A stretch of 64,000 bases of DNA from Mixophyes australis (GCA_036250195.1 JAVHZZ010000003.1:298125565-298189564); one strand, 5' to 3'; positions 45,881 to 57,780 are shown, counted from the first letter of the stretch. Program-made: numbers and translations. The notes: generated from the sequence alone by a model not told the origin.

Positions 45881-45986
45881 CTGCTCTCTCCTACCTGTTC
45901 TTGTCCCTTTCACCATCTGTAGCTGCTGGTTTCTTTAGATCAGTTGCTGCTTGTCTGGATCCTGGAATGTTGGGGGCTCTATTTGG
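45881..45986 (-). pseudogene. Exon-like block, minus-strand copy
   Basis: Minus-strand copy of the block at 41881, reading DPDK and then, after a 4-bp shift, ERDKNR before CAG/GTAGGAG. It is broken by the shift and a stop. Confidence 0.4.
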
Positions 45987-46030
45987 AAAAAATGGGTATA
46001 TGAAAGGTATATGAAATGTAGAAAACTCAA

Positions 46031-46500
46031 ACCAGCCCCAGCATTAAATCAATAGCACCCACATTCAATAATTAGGCCTAATTCTAGCCCAAACATTAAA
46101 ATAATAGTACTCACATTTAATAAATAGATCTATTTCCCTCCAACCAGACCTGATATTAAATTAATAGTATACACATGTAATAAAGAAACCTATCTCCCTC
46201 CCTCTAAACTGCCCCAGCAATAAATTAATAGTATTTACATTTAAAAAAGATAACCATTTCCCAAAACCATCCCCGGCATTAAATAATTCATATTCACATT
46301 TAATAAACAGCCTTTCTGCCCAACCTCAGCCTCATACTCATTTAATAACACTATACCATCCAAGCATTAAATTAAACGTCCTGTCACCTCGCCTTAAATT
46401 TTTAGGCCCCAATATTAAATTAAATAGCCTCAATACCCCACAAATAAAAAAAATAAAATAGCACTCATTAAATAATTAGCCCCCACCTACACTCCACCAT
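46031..46500 (-). repeat. Degenerate tandem repeat in the hAT element
   Basis: Recurring ATTAAATTAATAGTA and CACATTTAATAAA text at intervals of about 70 bp. It occupies the place where the 40378 element carries its G-rich minisatellite. Confidence 0.65.
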
Positions 46501-46623
46501 TAAATGTATAGCCTACCACACACTCACATAATGTTAAAACCCCCCCTTCCTTTCCTTTATACATTTTAGTAACATAGCCCCCCTCCCAATCCCTCGCCAG
46601 GGCCGGATTAACCCCATCCAGAA

Positions 46624-46625
<2 letters not shown>

Positions 46626-46687
<62 letters not shown>
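46626..46687. repeat. (TA)n microsatellite
   Basis: About 30 TA units within the hAT element. Confidence 0.96.
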
Positions 46688-46690
<3 letters not shown>

Positions 46691-46833
46691 CAGCCCCTTC
46701 CCATCCAGAATAGTTTTTACATATATATATGTGAGCAGCTCCCCTCCCCTCACTTACCTGGAAGTGCACAGCATCGCTCCTCAAATCAGACAGGAAGTTC
46801 CTGTCCAACCGCACAGCTTTGTGGACTCCAGTA

Positions 46834-46870
46834 AGCAACAGGCAGCCCTCGCGATTGGCTGCCTGTTGCT
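46834..46870. repeat. Perfect 14-bp hairpin in the hAT element
   Basis: AGCAACAGGCAGCC pairs with GGCTGCCTGTTGCT around a 9-nt loop. Confidence 0.9.
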
Positions 46871-47099
46871 TTCCACTGGCCACCAAAGTAGTTGATCATC
46901 GCCCCGCCCCCCTCTCGCAACCCCATCGGCAACCCGACGGCACCATCCACCCAGCGGCATCCCAATCTGGGTGTACTTAAAAACAACCAAAACAATAATA
47001 ATTCATTAGTGAGGTGGCCTCCAGGCGGCCTCTTTAGGGTACCGGCTGACCAGGAATCCTCCCGGTAAGGCCAATCACCAATCCGCTCCTGTATGTAGC

Positions 47100-47452
47100 A
47101 CAATGATTCCTTCTTCGCAACTAGAATGACAAATGTACACTAGAAATGAAGAGTAGATTGTAAGGGGGAGCAGTGTGTCTTCCTGCTGGGCATCCTGTTA
47201 AAATTCAGCCTTGATCCAGGGATATCTAACTAGGTTCATGTTATCCCCCGTTTTTTTCCTCTTCTTTTGCCTCCATATTCTACTCTATTCAGATTATATA
47301 CTCAGTGTAACTAATTGTATCTATATTGTTAATTATATTGCTTGTGAGCAAATTCAGACATGAATATTATGTATAATTCAACATCTTCGAGACTGTATGT
47401 TTATTTTTTTTTGTGTGTTATATAGCAGGTGACCAGTTACAACCTTTGTGTG

Positions 47453-47524
<72 letters not shown>

Positions 47525-49029
47525 GCTTGAGACTATTTAGAAAAGCATTGTGCAATACAGCACAGAAAGGTGTAGATCTCATAAGGTCTAATAAATTATC
47601 ACCCTTCTCTTGCCCTGAATTCACATCATGACATAGACAAACATAGCAGTATTTATTTTAAAAACTTACCACCTGCAATAGTTTATACATTCCTAGATGT
47701 TGCTGCTCTAAGGATGCAAACAGTATTTCTGGAATGGAGTCTCATCTTGCTTTGTATCATTATTGTTTCCACTGTTTAATCCATGAAATTATGTAATGCC
47801 ATGTTAACAATGAAAAATCCCCATTTACAACAATATACATAGATGTATTTGATATTTATACAAAACAGATTTGAGTAAGTGTTATACTTTGTTGTTCCAT
47901 ATGGTTGCACACACTTAAAAGGTTGAAATTGCCTTGATTCATCTAATCCCTATAATCTGTTATCCTGAAGCTCTGCCAAGTGACCTTTATGTCATGTTAG
48001 TGTCACTCCAGTGGATTTAAGTCACATGATGCTACAAAACAGACCAGTGCTTTTTTTCTCATATATTGCCAGCTGCAATATTACAGTTTAAATTAAACTC
48101 AATAAATCAACCGTACCGCTGCTACTTTTAACTTAGAAAATATTACATTAGTAATCATTATTACTAAATTGTATTTCGTAAATAAGTTTGAGGTATTATT
48201 GTTTTTTATAAATATTATGCCATCTCATAGCAAGCAATTTTTACATTCCCTAGTTGTGTTTGGAAAATGTTTTTGTCATTGACTAAGTCTCTATTATGAC
48301 CTAGTACATATAAAACAACAACATGTTATACAGTGTTGTACAATGACTGAGGGCAAAAAGTAACAGAAAAAGAAACTCAGTATATATAATATAATGATGA
48401 TTAATCAACCTGCAATTCACAATAATACTTAATTATTTAAGAAAAAAACTTTTTATTTATAACAGCAGAAAACAATACAGGTCACTCAAGACAGATACAA
48501 AAAAAATTAAAAGAAAAGGACAAGCTATAAACAACATACAATATGGAAAATGTTTTTTAAAAGCCAGCATCCCTCTGTATCAATAAAACAGTAACATGGG
48601 AAAACTTGAGATAATGAGACCTGGTAGTGTTAGAATAAGGTAACAAAAAAGCTGCTGGGTTTTATGGTTTTTAAATGGGATGGAAGGTAGGGTAAGGAAC
48701 TAATAGAGGGAGGGAATATTACTCAGAAACCAGGAAGAAGTACCCCCAGAAAGATGGCATTAAAGGAATGGAAGGTATTAGGAAGAGGGAAGGGTAGGGA
48801 GAGCAATCATAACAATGTTGGGACCATAGAAAGGGGAAAGTAACAAAGAATGACATATGGAGATCACTACATACAAGCATCTAGTTTTAATCCAGTTCTA
48901 TTTGTCTCTTGTGTCTTCTCACTTCTCCTAATTGAATTCATTGCAATGCCGGTGACAGATTTAGCAGGTATTCTGGAAGACAATTAATAGTGTTTCTCTC
49001 TGTTATTAACACAGTGACAACAAGGCTAA
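47100..49029. other. Intergenic, one (TA)n tract
   Basis: AT-rich DNA with a (TA)n tract at 47456-47521 and no recognised gene or transposon. Confidence 0.6.
47456..47521. repeat. (TA)n microsatellite
   Basis: About 32 TA units preceded by GTGTGTATG. Confidence 0.96.
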
Positions 49030-49204
49030 GGGCTAGATTTACTAAGCTGCGGGTTTGAAAAAGTGGGGATGTTGCCTATAGCAACCAATCAGATTCTAGC
49101 TTTCATTTATTTAGTGCTTTCTACAAAATGACAGCTAGAATCTGATTGGTTGCTATAGGCAACATCCCCACTTGTTCAAACCTGCAGCTTAGTAAATCTA
49201 GCCC
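49030..49204. mobile_element. Palindromic MITE with TAA duplication
   Basis: 175 bp, ends GGGCTAGATTTACTAAGC and GCTTAGTAAATCTAGCCC, complementary nearly throughout (GTTGCCTATAGCAACCAATC against GATTGGTTGCTATAGGCAAC). It is flanked by TAA on both sides (49027-49029 and 49205-49207). A 3-bp TWA duplication suggests PIF/Harbinger. Confidence 0.88.
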
Positions 49205-49488
49205 TAAGTCTTATTTGATGTTTTATTAATGTTTTTTATATAGTAGAATGTTTTTAATCTAGACTGTGTAAATGATAGTCATCTCAGGATTTCAAATCTC
49301 TGGAGATTTGCTTGATGACACAGTTATTATTATGATAACGATTTCCAACTCTATAGCTAAAATACAACCTACCACTTTATCATTTTATGTAAAATTTGGT
49401 AATTTGACAGAAAGCAAAATATTTGGGAAAGTTACCTGTTGGGCAAAAATATTTTCACTGCATCCATTGCTTTGTAAGTGAATCAGCC

Positions 49489-49940
49489 ACAACATTAAAA
49501 CCACTGACAATGAAGTGAATAAGATTATCTCGTTACAATGCCACCTGTCAAGGGGTGGGATTAGGCAGCAAGTGAGCAGTACATTCATGTGATGATGTGT
49601 TGGAAGCAGGAAAGATGGGCAAGCATAAGGATCTCAGCTACATTGAAAAGGGGCAAATTGGGATGGCTAGATGACTAGGTCAGAGCCTCTCAAAAACGTC
49701 AGCTCTTGTGGGGTGTTCCCAGTATGCAGTGGTTAGTACCTACCAAACGTGGTCATGGTGACCCCTGTCCATCGCCGAAAGTGCCTACAATGGACCATGG
49801 AGCAATGGAAGAAGGTGGTCTGGTCTGATAATTCGCACTTTCTTTTACATCATGTGGACAACCAGGTGTGTGTACTTTGTTTACCTGAGGAAGAGATGGC
49901 ACCAGGATCCACTATGCACTCTTATATTTTACATTGATCC
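49489..49940 (+). pseudogene. Tc1-type transposase relic
   Basis: It starts with AATCAGCCACAACATTAAAA, a terminal style seen in Tc1 elements. It has an N-terminal trace (MGKHKDLSYIEKGQIGMAR at about 49616) and a catalytic-domain trace (WKKVVWSDNSHFLLHHVDNQ at 49807-49866), where the D of WSD fits the second Asp of the DDE triad. The first Asp region is deleted and the C-terminus is missing, so it cannot act. Confidence 0.75.
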
Positions 49941-50115
49941 TGAAGAAGCAACTGCCAATCTGTTTCAATCGGGAAAAAAATCCTTCCTGACCCAATATTT
50001 CAGCTCTATTTCTCCCTGGATCCACATTTAAATTAATGGTTGTAACCCCGGATATCCTTTTTTGCTAAAAAATATGTCTAACACTTTATTAAACATATCA
50101 ATTGTATCTGCCATC

Positions 50116-50378
50116 CAGGGCCATCTCAACAACATTATGGGCCCCTGGGCAAAGCAGTGCACCGGGGCCCCTAGATATAGATATAGATGTATACAGATAC
50201 AGATATAGATATATAGAGATAGATAATGTACTTGCTCAGAGACCCTTGTAGGTTTTTTTGCAGTTTTTTTTCTTTTGCAGGATTATTTATTCTCATTAAG
50301 AGCCGTGCCTATGGGGCCCCCTTGCCCGTGGGGCCCCCGGGCAGCTGCCCATCTTGCCCAATGGAAAAGATGGCCCTG
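50116..50378. mobile_element. hAT MITE with perfect 8-bp duplication
   Basis: 263 bp, ends CAGGGCCATCT and AGATGGCCCTG, with duplications CTGCCATC (50108-50115 and 50379-50386). Subterminal GGGGCCCC blocks are inverted. A GATATA-rich stretch lies in the middle. Confidence 0.9.
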
Positions 50379-50600
50379 CTGCCATCACAACCTTCCCTGG
50401 CAGTGAATTCCATATTTTGACGGCCCTTACTGTAAAGAACTCCTTCATTTGCTGATTGTGAAACTTCCTCTCCTCTAACCTTAGCGGGTGACCGCGAGTC
50501 CTATGTACAGTCCTTGGGGTAAAAATTTCTCATTAAAGTTCTTTGTATTAACACTAAATATATTTGTACATAGTAATTATATGCCCTCTTAGACACTTTG

Positions 50601-50905
50601 GGCCTGAGTCATTAAGGAGAGCAAAACCTAAAAAAGAGTATCATTTACACCTGGGCAAAACCATGTTGCATTGGAGGGGGAGGTAAATTTAAAATGTGGG
50701 GACAGATTTATAGTTGGGGTAGGGCATGTCCTAGATCAACATTAAATATCAGTGTAATAATGAAGGTATTATATTTTTGTGTGTTAGATGACAAAACAGC
50801 CAGTATTTAACTTATTTGCAAAATAAACTAATTTGCACCCCTTGCATTGAAACATGGTTTGTCCCAGAGAACATTTACTCCTTTTTTGCCTTAATGACTC
50901 AGGCC
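50601..50905. mobile_element. Palindromic MITE, relative of 45251
   Basis: 305 bp, ends GGCCTGAGTCATTAAGG and CCTTAATGACTCAGGCC, with the same internal GGCAAAACCATGTTGCATT and CCCCTTGCATTGAAACATGG inverted blocks as 45251. The flanks do not show a duplication, so they have probably mutated. Confidence 0.85.
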
Positions 50906-51600
50906 CCCCATTTCTAAAGTAAATATGCCTAAACTGGTTAACCTTTTCTCATAACTGAACGCTTTCTAGTTCTAAAATGTCTTTTTTATCAAGTAGTTCC
51001 CAGAACTGAACTCTGTATTCAAGATGAGGCTTACCAACGATTTATATAGTGGCAAAATTATACTGTCTTCCCTTGCATCTATGACCCTTTTTATGCATGC
51101 CAATACCTTATTGGCCCTTGCAGCTGCTACTTGACATTGAGCACTATTGCTAAGTCCAATGTCTGTGAAAACTCACAAATCCTTTTCCATTATAGAGTCA
51201 CCTAAATTTATCCCATTTAATTTATAGATTGTGGTTTTTTTTTTATCTTAAAATGCATAACCTTACATTTATCTATGTTAATCTTCAACTTCCATCCTCC
51301 ATTTTATTCAAGTCCCACTGTAGAGAAACTACATTTTGCTCTGATTTTATTACCTTACAAAGTTTAGTGTCATCTGCAAAAATGGAAACTTTACTCTCTA
51401 AACCATCACCAAGCTCGTTAATAAATATATTAAAAAAGAGTGGTCCCAGCACGGAACCTTGAGGAACATCACTTTAAACTTCTGACCAATTAAAAAATGT
51501 TTCACTAATCACAAGTCTCTGTTCCCTATTCTCCAGCCAGTTATAAACTCAAGAACAAATATTGTTTCCAAGACCCAGTTCCCTTATTTTGTAAACCAAC

Positions 51601-52789
51601 CTTTTATGTGGCAAATAGTCATGCTCTTAAACACAAAAAACATTGTTTTATATACATACTTGCAAATATTTAACTCCATCCAAAAAGCTGTCACCACAAC
51701 TTTTAATTTAATTCCCCCTTCTTCTGTCTTTCCTCATTCCAACTGAACTACACCATGTAAGTTGCACAAAGATGCCAATTGCTGGCAATGACTGCTTTAA
51801 TGTTGGTGGCTGACACTGTTTCTGCCTTACAATAGCTACCCACACTTTCCTCACCAACAGCTACAGTTATTGTCCCACCACCTTATGTATCAATTCTCTA
51901 GATTACAGATTATAAAACTCATTTGAACATTGTTAGCTTTACGATCTGTTTCATGTTATATGGACAGTTATAATACCTGATCCATTTTTCCCCACATGCA
52001 TTTACTGCCATGGAGCTTACGTCAGAATACCATTGCCGCTGCCAGAGAAGAATGATTACCTGTCGGGCAGCCCGTCTCACATTACCCCTACCACTCTATC
52101 ACACATTTTTCTTTGCTATTGATTCCCCATCCAACCTGTTGCAGACAAGCAGTCTGTTGTGCTGACAACCTTTCACGGAGCAGTGCTTATTTTAAAAATT
52201 CAGCTGTTACAATTGCCTGCAAACTCTAATGCAAACTCTGCAACTTAAGGGACATAAAAAATCATTATAATAAAAAACAACCCAGCCCCCTTCCCCCCAC
52301 ACACACATCCATTTATTTATCATTTATTGTAGAGCAAAGGAAATTTTATTTACATGTCCGTATTCAACTACAAGCGGATCTGAAGAAACATCTCTTTTTG
52401 AATAAGGACGTAAGTACGCTCTGTATATACACACTTGCCCTATTGAGACAACACACCACTGGATATGGACAATACATATGTGTAATATAAAGTCCCATCA
52501 GAACGCACAGAAAAAAAAGTATTCAATTATTGTCTCCTGTTAATATTATAATCTTTAACTAATTTACAATTTATATATACATTTTTCCATGAAATACACT
52601 TATCATGACATTATTAATGTCTACTATACATACAATGCATTTTTACAGTTCCTTTTGATTGCAAACACATGTTCTAGCATACATACCTGGCTGTCATCAC
52701 TATTACTCAGCACTTACACCTGGCCTGTAGCTGGTGCAAGTGATATGGCTGAAAATCACTACCTTAGAGATGGGCAAATCTTGAAATGA
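51601..52789. other. Intergenic, nothing recognised
   Basis: AT-rich DNA without a recognised gene or repeat. Confidence 0.6.
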
Positions 52790-53024
52790 ATGCTGTTGCA
52801 TCCTTGGCATGCCCTTACTGTACATTGCCTACATGCGCACGCCCCTTTCCCTACCCCATTCCACCCATGAAATTATAGGCTATCAGAAATGTCTTTTGTG
52901 TCTGAAGAAGAAGTGCATACATTTGTGTTCTCTGGTGTATAGACCGTTTCTGAGCAAGCGCAGTGCAATTTAACAAAAATGACTGCACATATCGCCGTTT
53001 ATACTCATTAATGAATTGGGCAGA
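52790..53024 (-). mobile_element. Minus-strand fragment of the 42895 family
   Basis: Reversed, it reads CAATTCATTAATGAG then ACCAGAGAACACAAATGTAT and CAATGTACAGTAAGG, matching the left part of 42895 (ATAGAACACAAGTGTATG, CAATGTACAGTAAGCG). One end is missing. Confidence 0.7.
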
Positions 53025-53690
53025 CGATGTTCTACCATTATATATGATTATCATGGCAGTCTATGACTGGCACACCATTTTCAGTTTATTGTGTAGGCCT
53101 TTTATAAACGAAAATGTTTACAAATAGAGGTTTATGACAGGTGTGTCCTATATGGTCCCTGGCCACTACTCTTTTCCTGCACTATGTATATATTACAAAA
53201 TATGCATGACTAAAACCATACATGTCACATTTTAATGGAACAATATTCAGAAAACCACATATTTAAAAACAATATTTGTTATAGTTTTACGACTCATCTT
53301 GTTGCTTATGTATCTTCAAATAAATAATTTTAAAAATTTATTTGGGCTTTTTCCAGCATGACATATCAAGACTAACCTACGCTCTCATATTTTGTATTGA
53401 ATAGATAAGTTTCCTCTTAGGAAGTCACTGGCTGAACGAGTGCAATTACAAAAATAGCTACTCTGACTGTTGTACTTCTGCACCTATTACTTAAATGTGA
53501 AACATAAATACAATTATGTCGTACAAAGTTATTACAAGTGAACTGTATAAATGTACTACTAACACTAGTACTAGTGCACTGGCTCCCCTGACAGACATAA
53601 AGGCAAAATATATTACTCTCCATCACTCAATTATCAACCTTAGCATTGGATAGCTACGTCGCTGTTCCCACCCCTATTTTTTTTTGGAGG
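53025..53690. other. Upstream flank of PPP1R14C, nothing recognised
   Basis: AT-rich unique-looking sequence, changing to G/A-rich after 53690. Confidence 0.6.
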
Positions 53691-54066
53691 GGGGGAACCT
53701 AAGCACCTCCCTTCAGTATAGAAGCGAACCAGAATCGAGCCTAATGCAGGAGGAGGGGAGAAGTGCAGGTGCTAGGTGAGGAGACAGACTGGTGAGAGGA
53801 GGATTAGAGAGAGAAAAGAAGGAATATTGCAGAGAGAGGTGGAGGTGGAATAATAAGGCACTGAGGGAGGGAAATAGAAAGATGGAGAATATCGTTTGAT
53901 ATAACCATAAAGAAAGGAAATCTAAGCTCTGACCGTCATTGCAGTCAGGGGAGCACGATTTAGGTTGGGAGTGCATACAGAGTGTGCGCCTTAGGATTGT
54001 TGCGCCGGAGAGGAGAAGCCAGTCCTCAGAGCACAGCGCTGCGGGCACCTGGCTCTACCCAAGGAA
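53690..54066 (+). promoter_or_regulatory. PPP1R14C: Probable PPP1R14C promoter and 5' UTR
   Basis: A purine-rich stretch (53740-53900) leads into GC-richer DNA with several CpGs (GTTGCGCCGGAG, AGCGCTGCGGGC) just before the ATG. The transcription start cannot be placed from sequence alone. A TATAG at 53717 is weak. Confidence 0.5.
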
Positions 54067-54321
54067 ATGTCAGCAGTGAGTGGCACAGAGCCCAGCCCTG
54101 CAGCCGGGGGCAGGGTGTTCTTCCAGACCCCACTGGCAGCCCCTGCATCCCGGGAGGACTCCCCGCAGGTGGTGGTCGCAGCGGCTCAGCACAAGCAGCA
54201 GCAACAGAGGAGACAGCAGCAGGGCAAAGTGACTGTGAAATATGACAGAAAAGAGCTGAGGAAACGGCTGGTGCTGGAGGAGTGGATTGTGGAGCAGCTC
54301 AGTGAGCTTTATGGCTGCGAG
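54067..54321 (+). CDS. PPP1R14C: PPP1R14C (KEPI) first coding exon
   Basis: PPP1R14C is a PKC-activated inhibitor of protein phosphatase 1, acting at its catalytic subunit. The exon encodes 85 residues: MSAVSGTEPSPAAGG, RVFFQTP, a Gln-rich stretch (residues 41-52) and the start of the PHIN domain, GKVTVKYDRKELRKRL and EEWIVEQLSELYGCE. Thr56, in KVTVKYD, corresponds to the activating phospho-Thr (Thr38 of CPI-17). LVLEEWIVEQL matches my memory of PPP1R14C rather than 14B (LNLEEWILEQL) or 14A. The ATG fits the known family N-terminus. The exon ends in phase 0 at a GTACGG donor. The PHIN domain would continue in exon 2, outside the window. Confidence 0.92.
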
Positions 54322-54514
54322 GTACGGTATGGAGATTCGTAAGGGCATACAGTAATGACTTGCTGTAAAGCCTCTGACTGCATGCTTTAGGATGTGGTGT
54401 GTGGCACTAACGTTTAATTACATATGTAATACAAATATATATGATTTATATAGAACATACATTTAAGACACATGTACATGGCTGTATACCAGTTGTTATC
54501 TATGTGTGTGTGTG

Positions 54515-54516
<2 letters not shown>

Positions 54517-54572
<56 letters not shown>
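54517..54572. repeat. (TA)n microsatellite
   Basis: About 27 TA units preceded by GTGTGTGTGT. Confidence 0.95.
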
Positions 54573-54575
<3 letters not shown>

Positions 54576-56746
54576 TGTGCATATCTATAGCTATATCTAT
54601 ATATTTTATTTATGATTAGTATGTATATATTGTTTGATAAATAATTAGCCTGTATCTAATGAATATTTTTTTCACCATAGCAGAAACAAATGTGTCTGGT
54701 TTATCAGCCTTTTAAATGCTACTAATCAGCATTCATTTATAAGCATATGAGGGATGAAATTAAAGCTCTAAACGATCTGTCAGTCATGTGTTCTCCACAC
54801 TGATACATACAAGACTGAGGTTAATGCTAGTTTGGTGTTACTTGTAGTTAGGTTCAGAAGTTAAATGATATGGGAAAATTTCAGTTTTTGTGTTTCTCTG
54901 GCCTATATGTAAATGAAAGCATTGCGTCTGGGTCACCTTCATTTAATGCCATTAGTTCGCTCTGTCTGGGTAAGGCTATTGTGTCTGGTTCTGTAGAAGC
55001 CTCTTTTGCATTAGATCAGATTTAGGAAGTATTAACTCATTCATTTGTGTGGACAAATACATTGCACTTGAAGGCCTCGCACTCACTGACATTAATGTCT
55101 TTTGTTGCAATAGCTTCTTTAATGCTAATATATTACATGTAAACCCATTTGAAAATGGAATTGATTGTTTCCAATTATTCCACACCAATTCAGGGTGTTA
55201 GTTGTGTTTGGGTGTGTTATGGTAGCTTTGCAATTAATTTTTTAGCTCCGCTGCTCCATTCTTTTAACATAGGTACCTGCATTGTGGATGCCAAGCTGAC
55301 CTCCAGTGACCTCCGCAGTGCAAGTAAAAGTGCTGTAAACAATTGCATGTAAAGCATGTTTGACATGCTTTTTTATACTGGTTTTTGTTCTAGCATTTAT
55401 TAATGCAGAACCAGTGGGTGGCATAATGTTCTGTGTGATACATCCAGAGGAGGAGGACAATGACTTCATGTCTATAGGTAGAAAATGAGAGTAGCAGATT
55501 TGTAACTTTCAGCAATTAAAATGAACTGCATTATGAATCTTGTTTCAATTAATGCATGTATTCTCTGTATAGGCCACATATCTTGTTGCTCCTTTGAATA
55601 CTTCACTGTCTGTATTTTCTCTACAACTTGATGTACAAAGACTATTACTGACTGGTATTTATTGGAGTACAAACTAATAGATGGTGTGTTGTCTAGTGTA
55701 AGACGGAGATATGTTTCCCATACGGGTCTCTGCACTGGGTTACATCCTATTTTCTCCTGGTCAATTATGGGTATTGATGAGCAACATTTTCAAAACTGTT
55801 ACTTGAAAGTTTTCCTAAATTCCGCATTTGGGTGCAGAAGTTGGTAATTTTATATGGCAGAATTTTGGTCTAAAGTGTTCTATGTGGAATTCCTTCCATC
55901 GTATTTATTCTTCTCTGCCTTCTACCCCAGACACAGTACAGAATAAATTGACTCTCTCACCCTTCCAGCTCTTTTATGGACTGTAGATTATGGAGAAAAA
56001 GGCGAAGATTGTATCGCCGTTGGCACCATTGTGAAATGGCCTTTTCCGCTGCAAAACTTGATATGCATGAAATTCCTCCACTCATCTTTAGTTATAGAAA
56101 ACTTTTAACAGTTTACTGTCAATTATTGTAAAGATCAATAGCAGAACCACAGTAGTTCAGGTCATTGTAAAGAAGTAGGAAATAAGTCTGTTACTTTAAC
56201 AATAGAGTGCACAGTAGGTGGCGGAGGGAGGACAGGAGATTGCAGTTCTTTGAAAAGACTTCCGTACATATTCATTGGTTTTCTTTCTTTTTAATAAATA
56301 CAGTATAAACTTGTAGATATGAGGAGCAATTTCTATATACATGCCAACATTTTAGATCTCCACTCTGTGAGATCCTGGTGCAGAGTTTGGGGGCCATGCC
56401 TGTGCATTTCACAGCATCACGCAGCAGGGATCGGGACCAGGATGACGCGATTTGCTGTGAATCACTTGATCAAGTCCTGTCTCTTCACTAGGGAAGTGGG
56501 CTGGATGCAAAGAGGGTGCTCTGCTCTCCTAGAAGTCTTTGAGTGTCCCGGCCATTCTGTTAGGAGGGAGGGGGGAGGCGTAGGCTACTACAATTTCCAT
56601 AGTGAAGTGGCTAATTAGTCAAAATAAATTTAGTATTGGGTGGGTTGAGATATCACAGCTCACTAGCTAAAAAGTTATTTTATACAGACATCTATAGGTA
56701 TATTGTTGTCTTTAGTAACTAATAAGACAGTACCAAAGGAGAGATC

Positions 56747-56954
56747 CAGAGGCGCACGCAGGGGGGGGTTTCTGGGTCTCCAGAAACCCCTCCCCTCCGC
56801 TAACAAAGTGCCCCACATAGCGGTGCTGTATTGTATACAGCACCGCCGTGGACGCTTCTTTGACACGCCATGGCTGCTGTATAGTACAGTGCTGCTGAAA
56901 CGGCATGCGCAGCAGCTCTCGCGTGGTTTGGGGTTTTTTTTGCGCGTGCCCCTG
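56747..56954. mobile_element. MITE with CAGAGGCGCACGC ends
   Basis: 208 bp, ends CAGAGGCGCACGCA and TGCGCGTGCCCCTG, with AGATC on both sides (56742-56746 and 56955-56959). GC-rich inverted blocks (CGGTGCTGTATTGTATACAG and CAGCACCGCC) lie inside. A 5-bp duplication is shorter than the usual hAT 8 bp. Confidence 0.78.
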
Positions 56955-57578
56955 AGATCCATATTCCATCCAGTTAAGCCACTTTTTTGTTTCACAAAGG
57001 GCCAAAGAACCAAAAATACAAGTTGTCTTATATAAAACAGCTACTCTATATCTTTCACGAATTTATATGTAAACGTAAGAAATTCTCTGGTGTTTAGGAA
57101 CGAGAAAACGCCTCTCATGCTTGTATTGTCTTCCGTTCTGACCAACTCCAGAAATGTTTATATAAATATTTATGTATGTTATTAATAGCTCTTCATATAT
57201 GCGCCTATTATTTTCGGTTTAATGGCCCTTTAAGCAGAGAACTGCTATAAAGGTCACAGAGTGTTTACTTCCTTGTGTGTCCTGCAGTAGTTCATAACAT
57301 AAGGTTTAATTAGTTAATAGAAGATGAAGGCTGGTTCCAAGTTGGCCTGAAATATGATCTTGTCGTTTGAGACAGCTGGTAGGGGGAGCTATTTTGATTG
57401 CGGGGTCGATTAAGCGGAATCCTATATTCTCGGTTGGCCTTTCTATGCAGTATTTTTAGAAGCTGTTTAAATTTATATCCATATATTTTAACAGATAACT
57501 TTAATATTGCCTAGATTTTTCATGAAAGCCTCCAGTACAGGTCTGATATCCTAATTTATGTTTTTTTAACCACTCTTA

Positions 57579-57780
57579 GGGGTAGTTCAATTCCCCTCCG
57601 AACTACCGCCACGCTAAAACTATTACCGTTATTATGGTAATAGTGTGCGTAATTACCGTTATTACGGTAGTTCTAATGCCGGCTTTTTGGGAGCTGCGAG
57701 CAGAAATCCGTGTTTAATATTACCGTAATAGCGGTAATATCTATAATGCGGCGGTACTTTGGGGGGAATTGAATTCCCCC
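57579..57780. mobile_element. Palindromic MITE with TTA duplication
   Basis: 202 bp, ends GGGGTAGTTCAATTCCCC and GGGGAATTGAATTCCCCC, flanked by TTA on both sides (57576-57578 and 57781-57783). Internal ACTATTACCGTTATTATGGT text recalls the MITE at 21957. The TWA-type duplication suggests PIF/Harbinger. Confidence 0.85.

Larger units (their letters stand above)
44418..47091 (-). mobile_element. Non-autonomous hAT element, opposite orientation
   Basis: 2674 bp with ends CAGGGGCGGATTGG and CCAATCCGCTCCTG and perfect 8-bp duplications TATGTAGC (44410-44417 and 47092-47099). Read on the minus strand it parallels the 40378 element: hairpin (46834-46870), repetitive middle, a shared TGGGTGCTATTGATTTAA block (46031-46081) and the exon-like block (45881-45986). 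It contains two (TA)n tracts and a nested MITE at 45251. Confidence 0.9.
49945..51600 (-). mobile_element. CR1-like retroelement relic
   Basis: The phrases AGTGGTCCCAGCACGGAACC, CTTGAGGAACATCACT and CTCCAGCCAGTTATAAACTC resemble a widespread CR1-type sequence known from birds and other vertebrates. Two MITEs interrupt it (50116-50378 and 50601-50905). Orientation and family are from recall; no frame is intact. Confidence 0.55.

Noticed and set aside
54070..54348. Antisense open frame over PPP1R14C exon 1
   Set aside because: A shadow of the real coding exon on the other strand.
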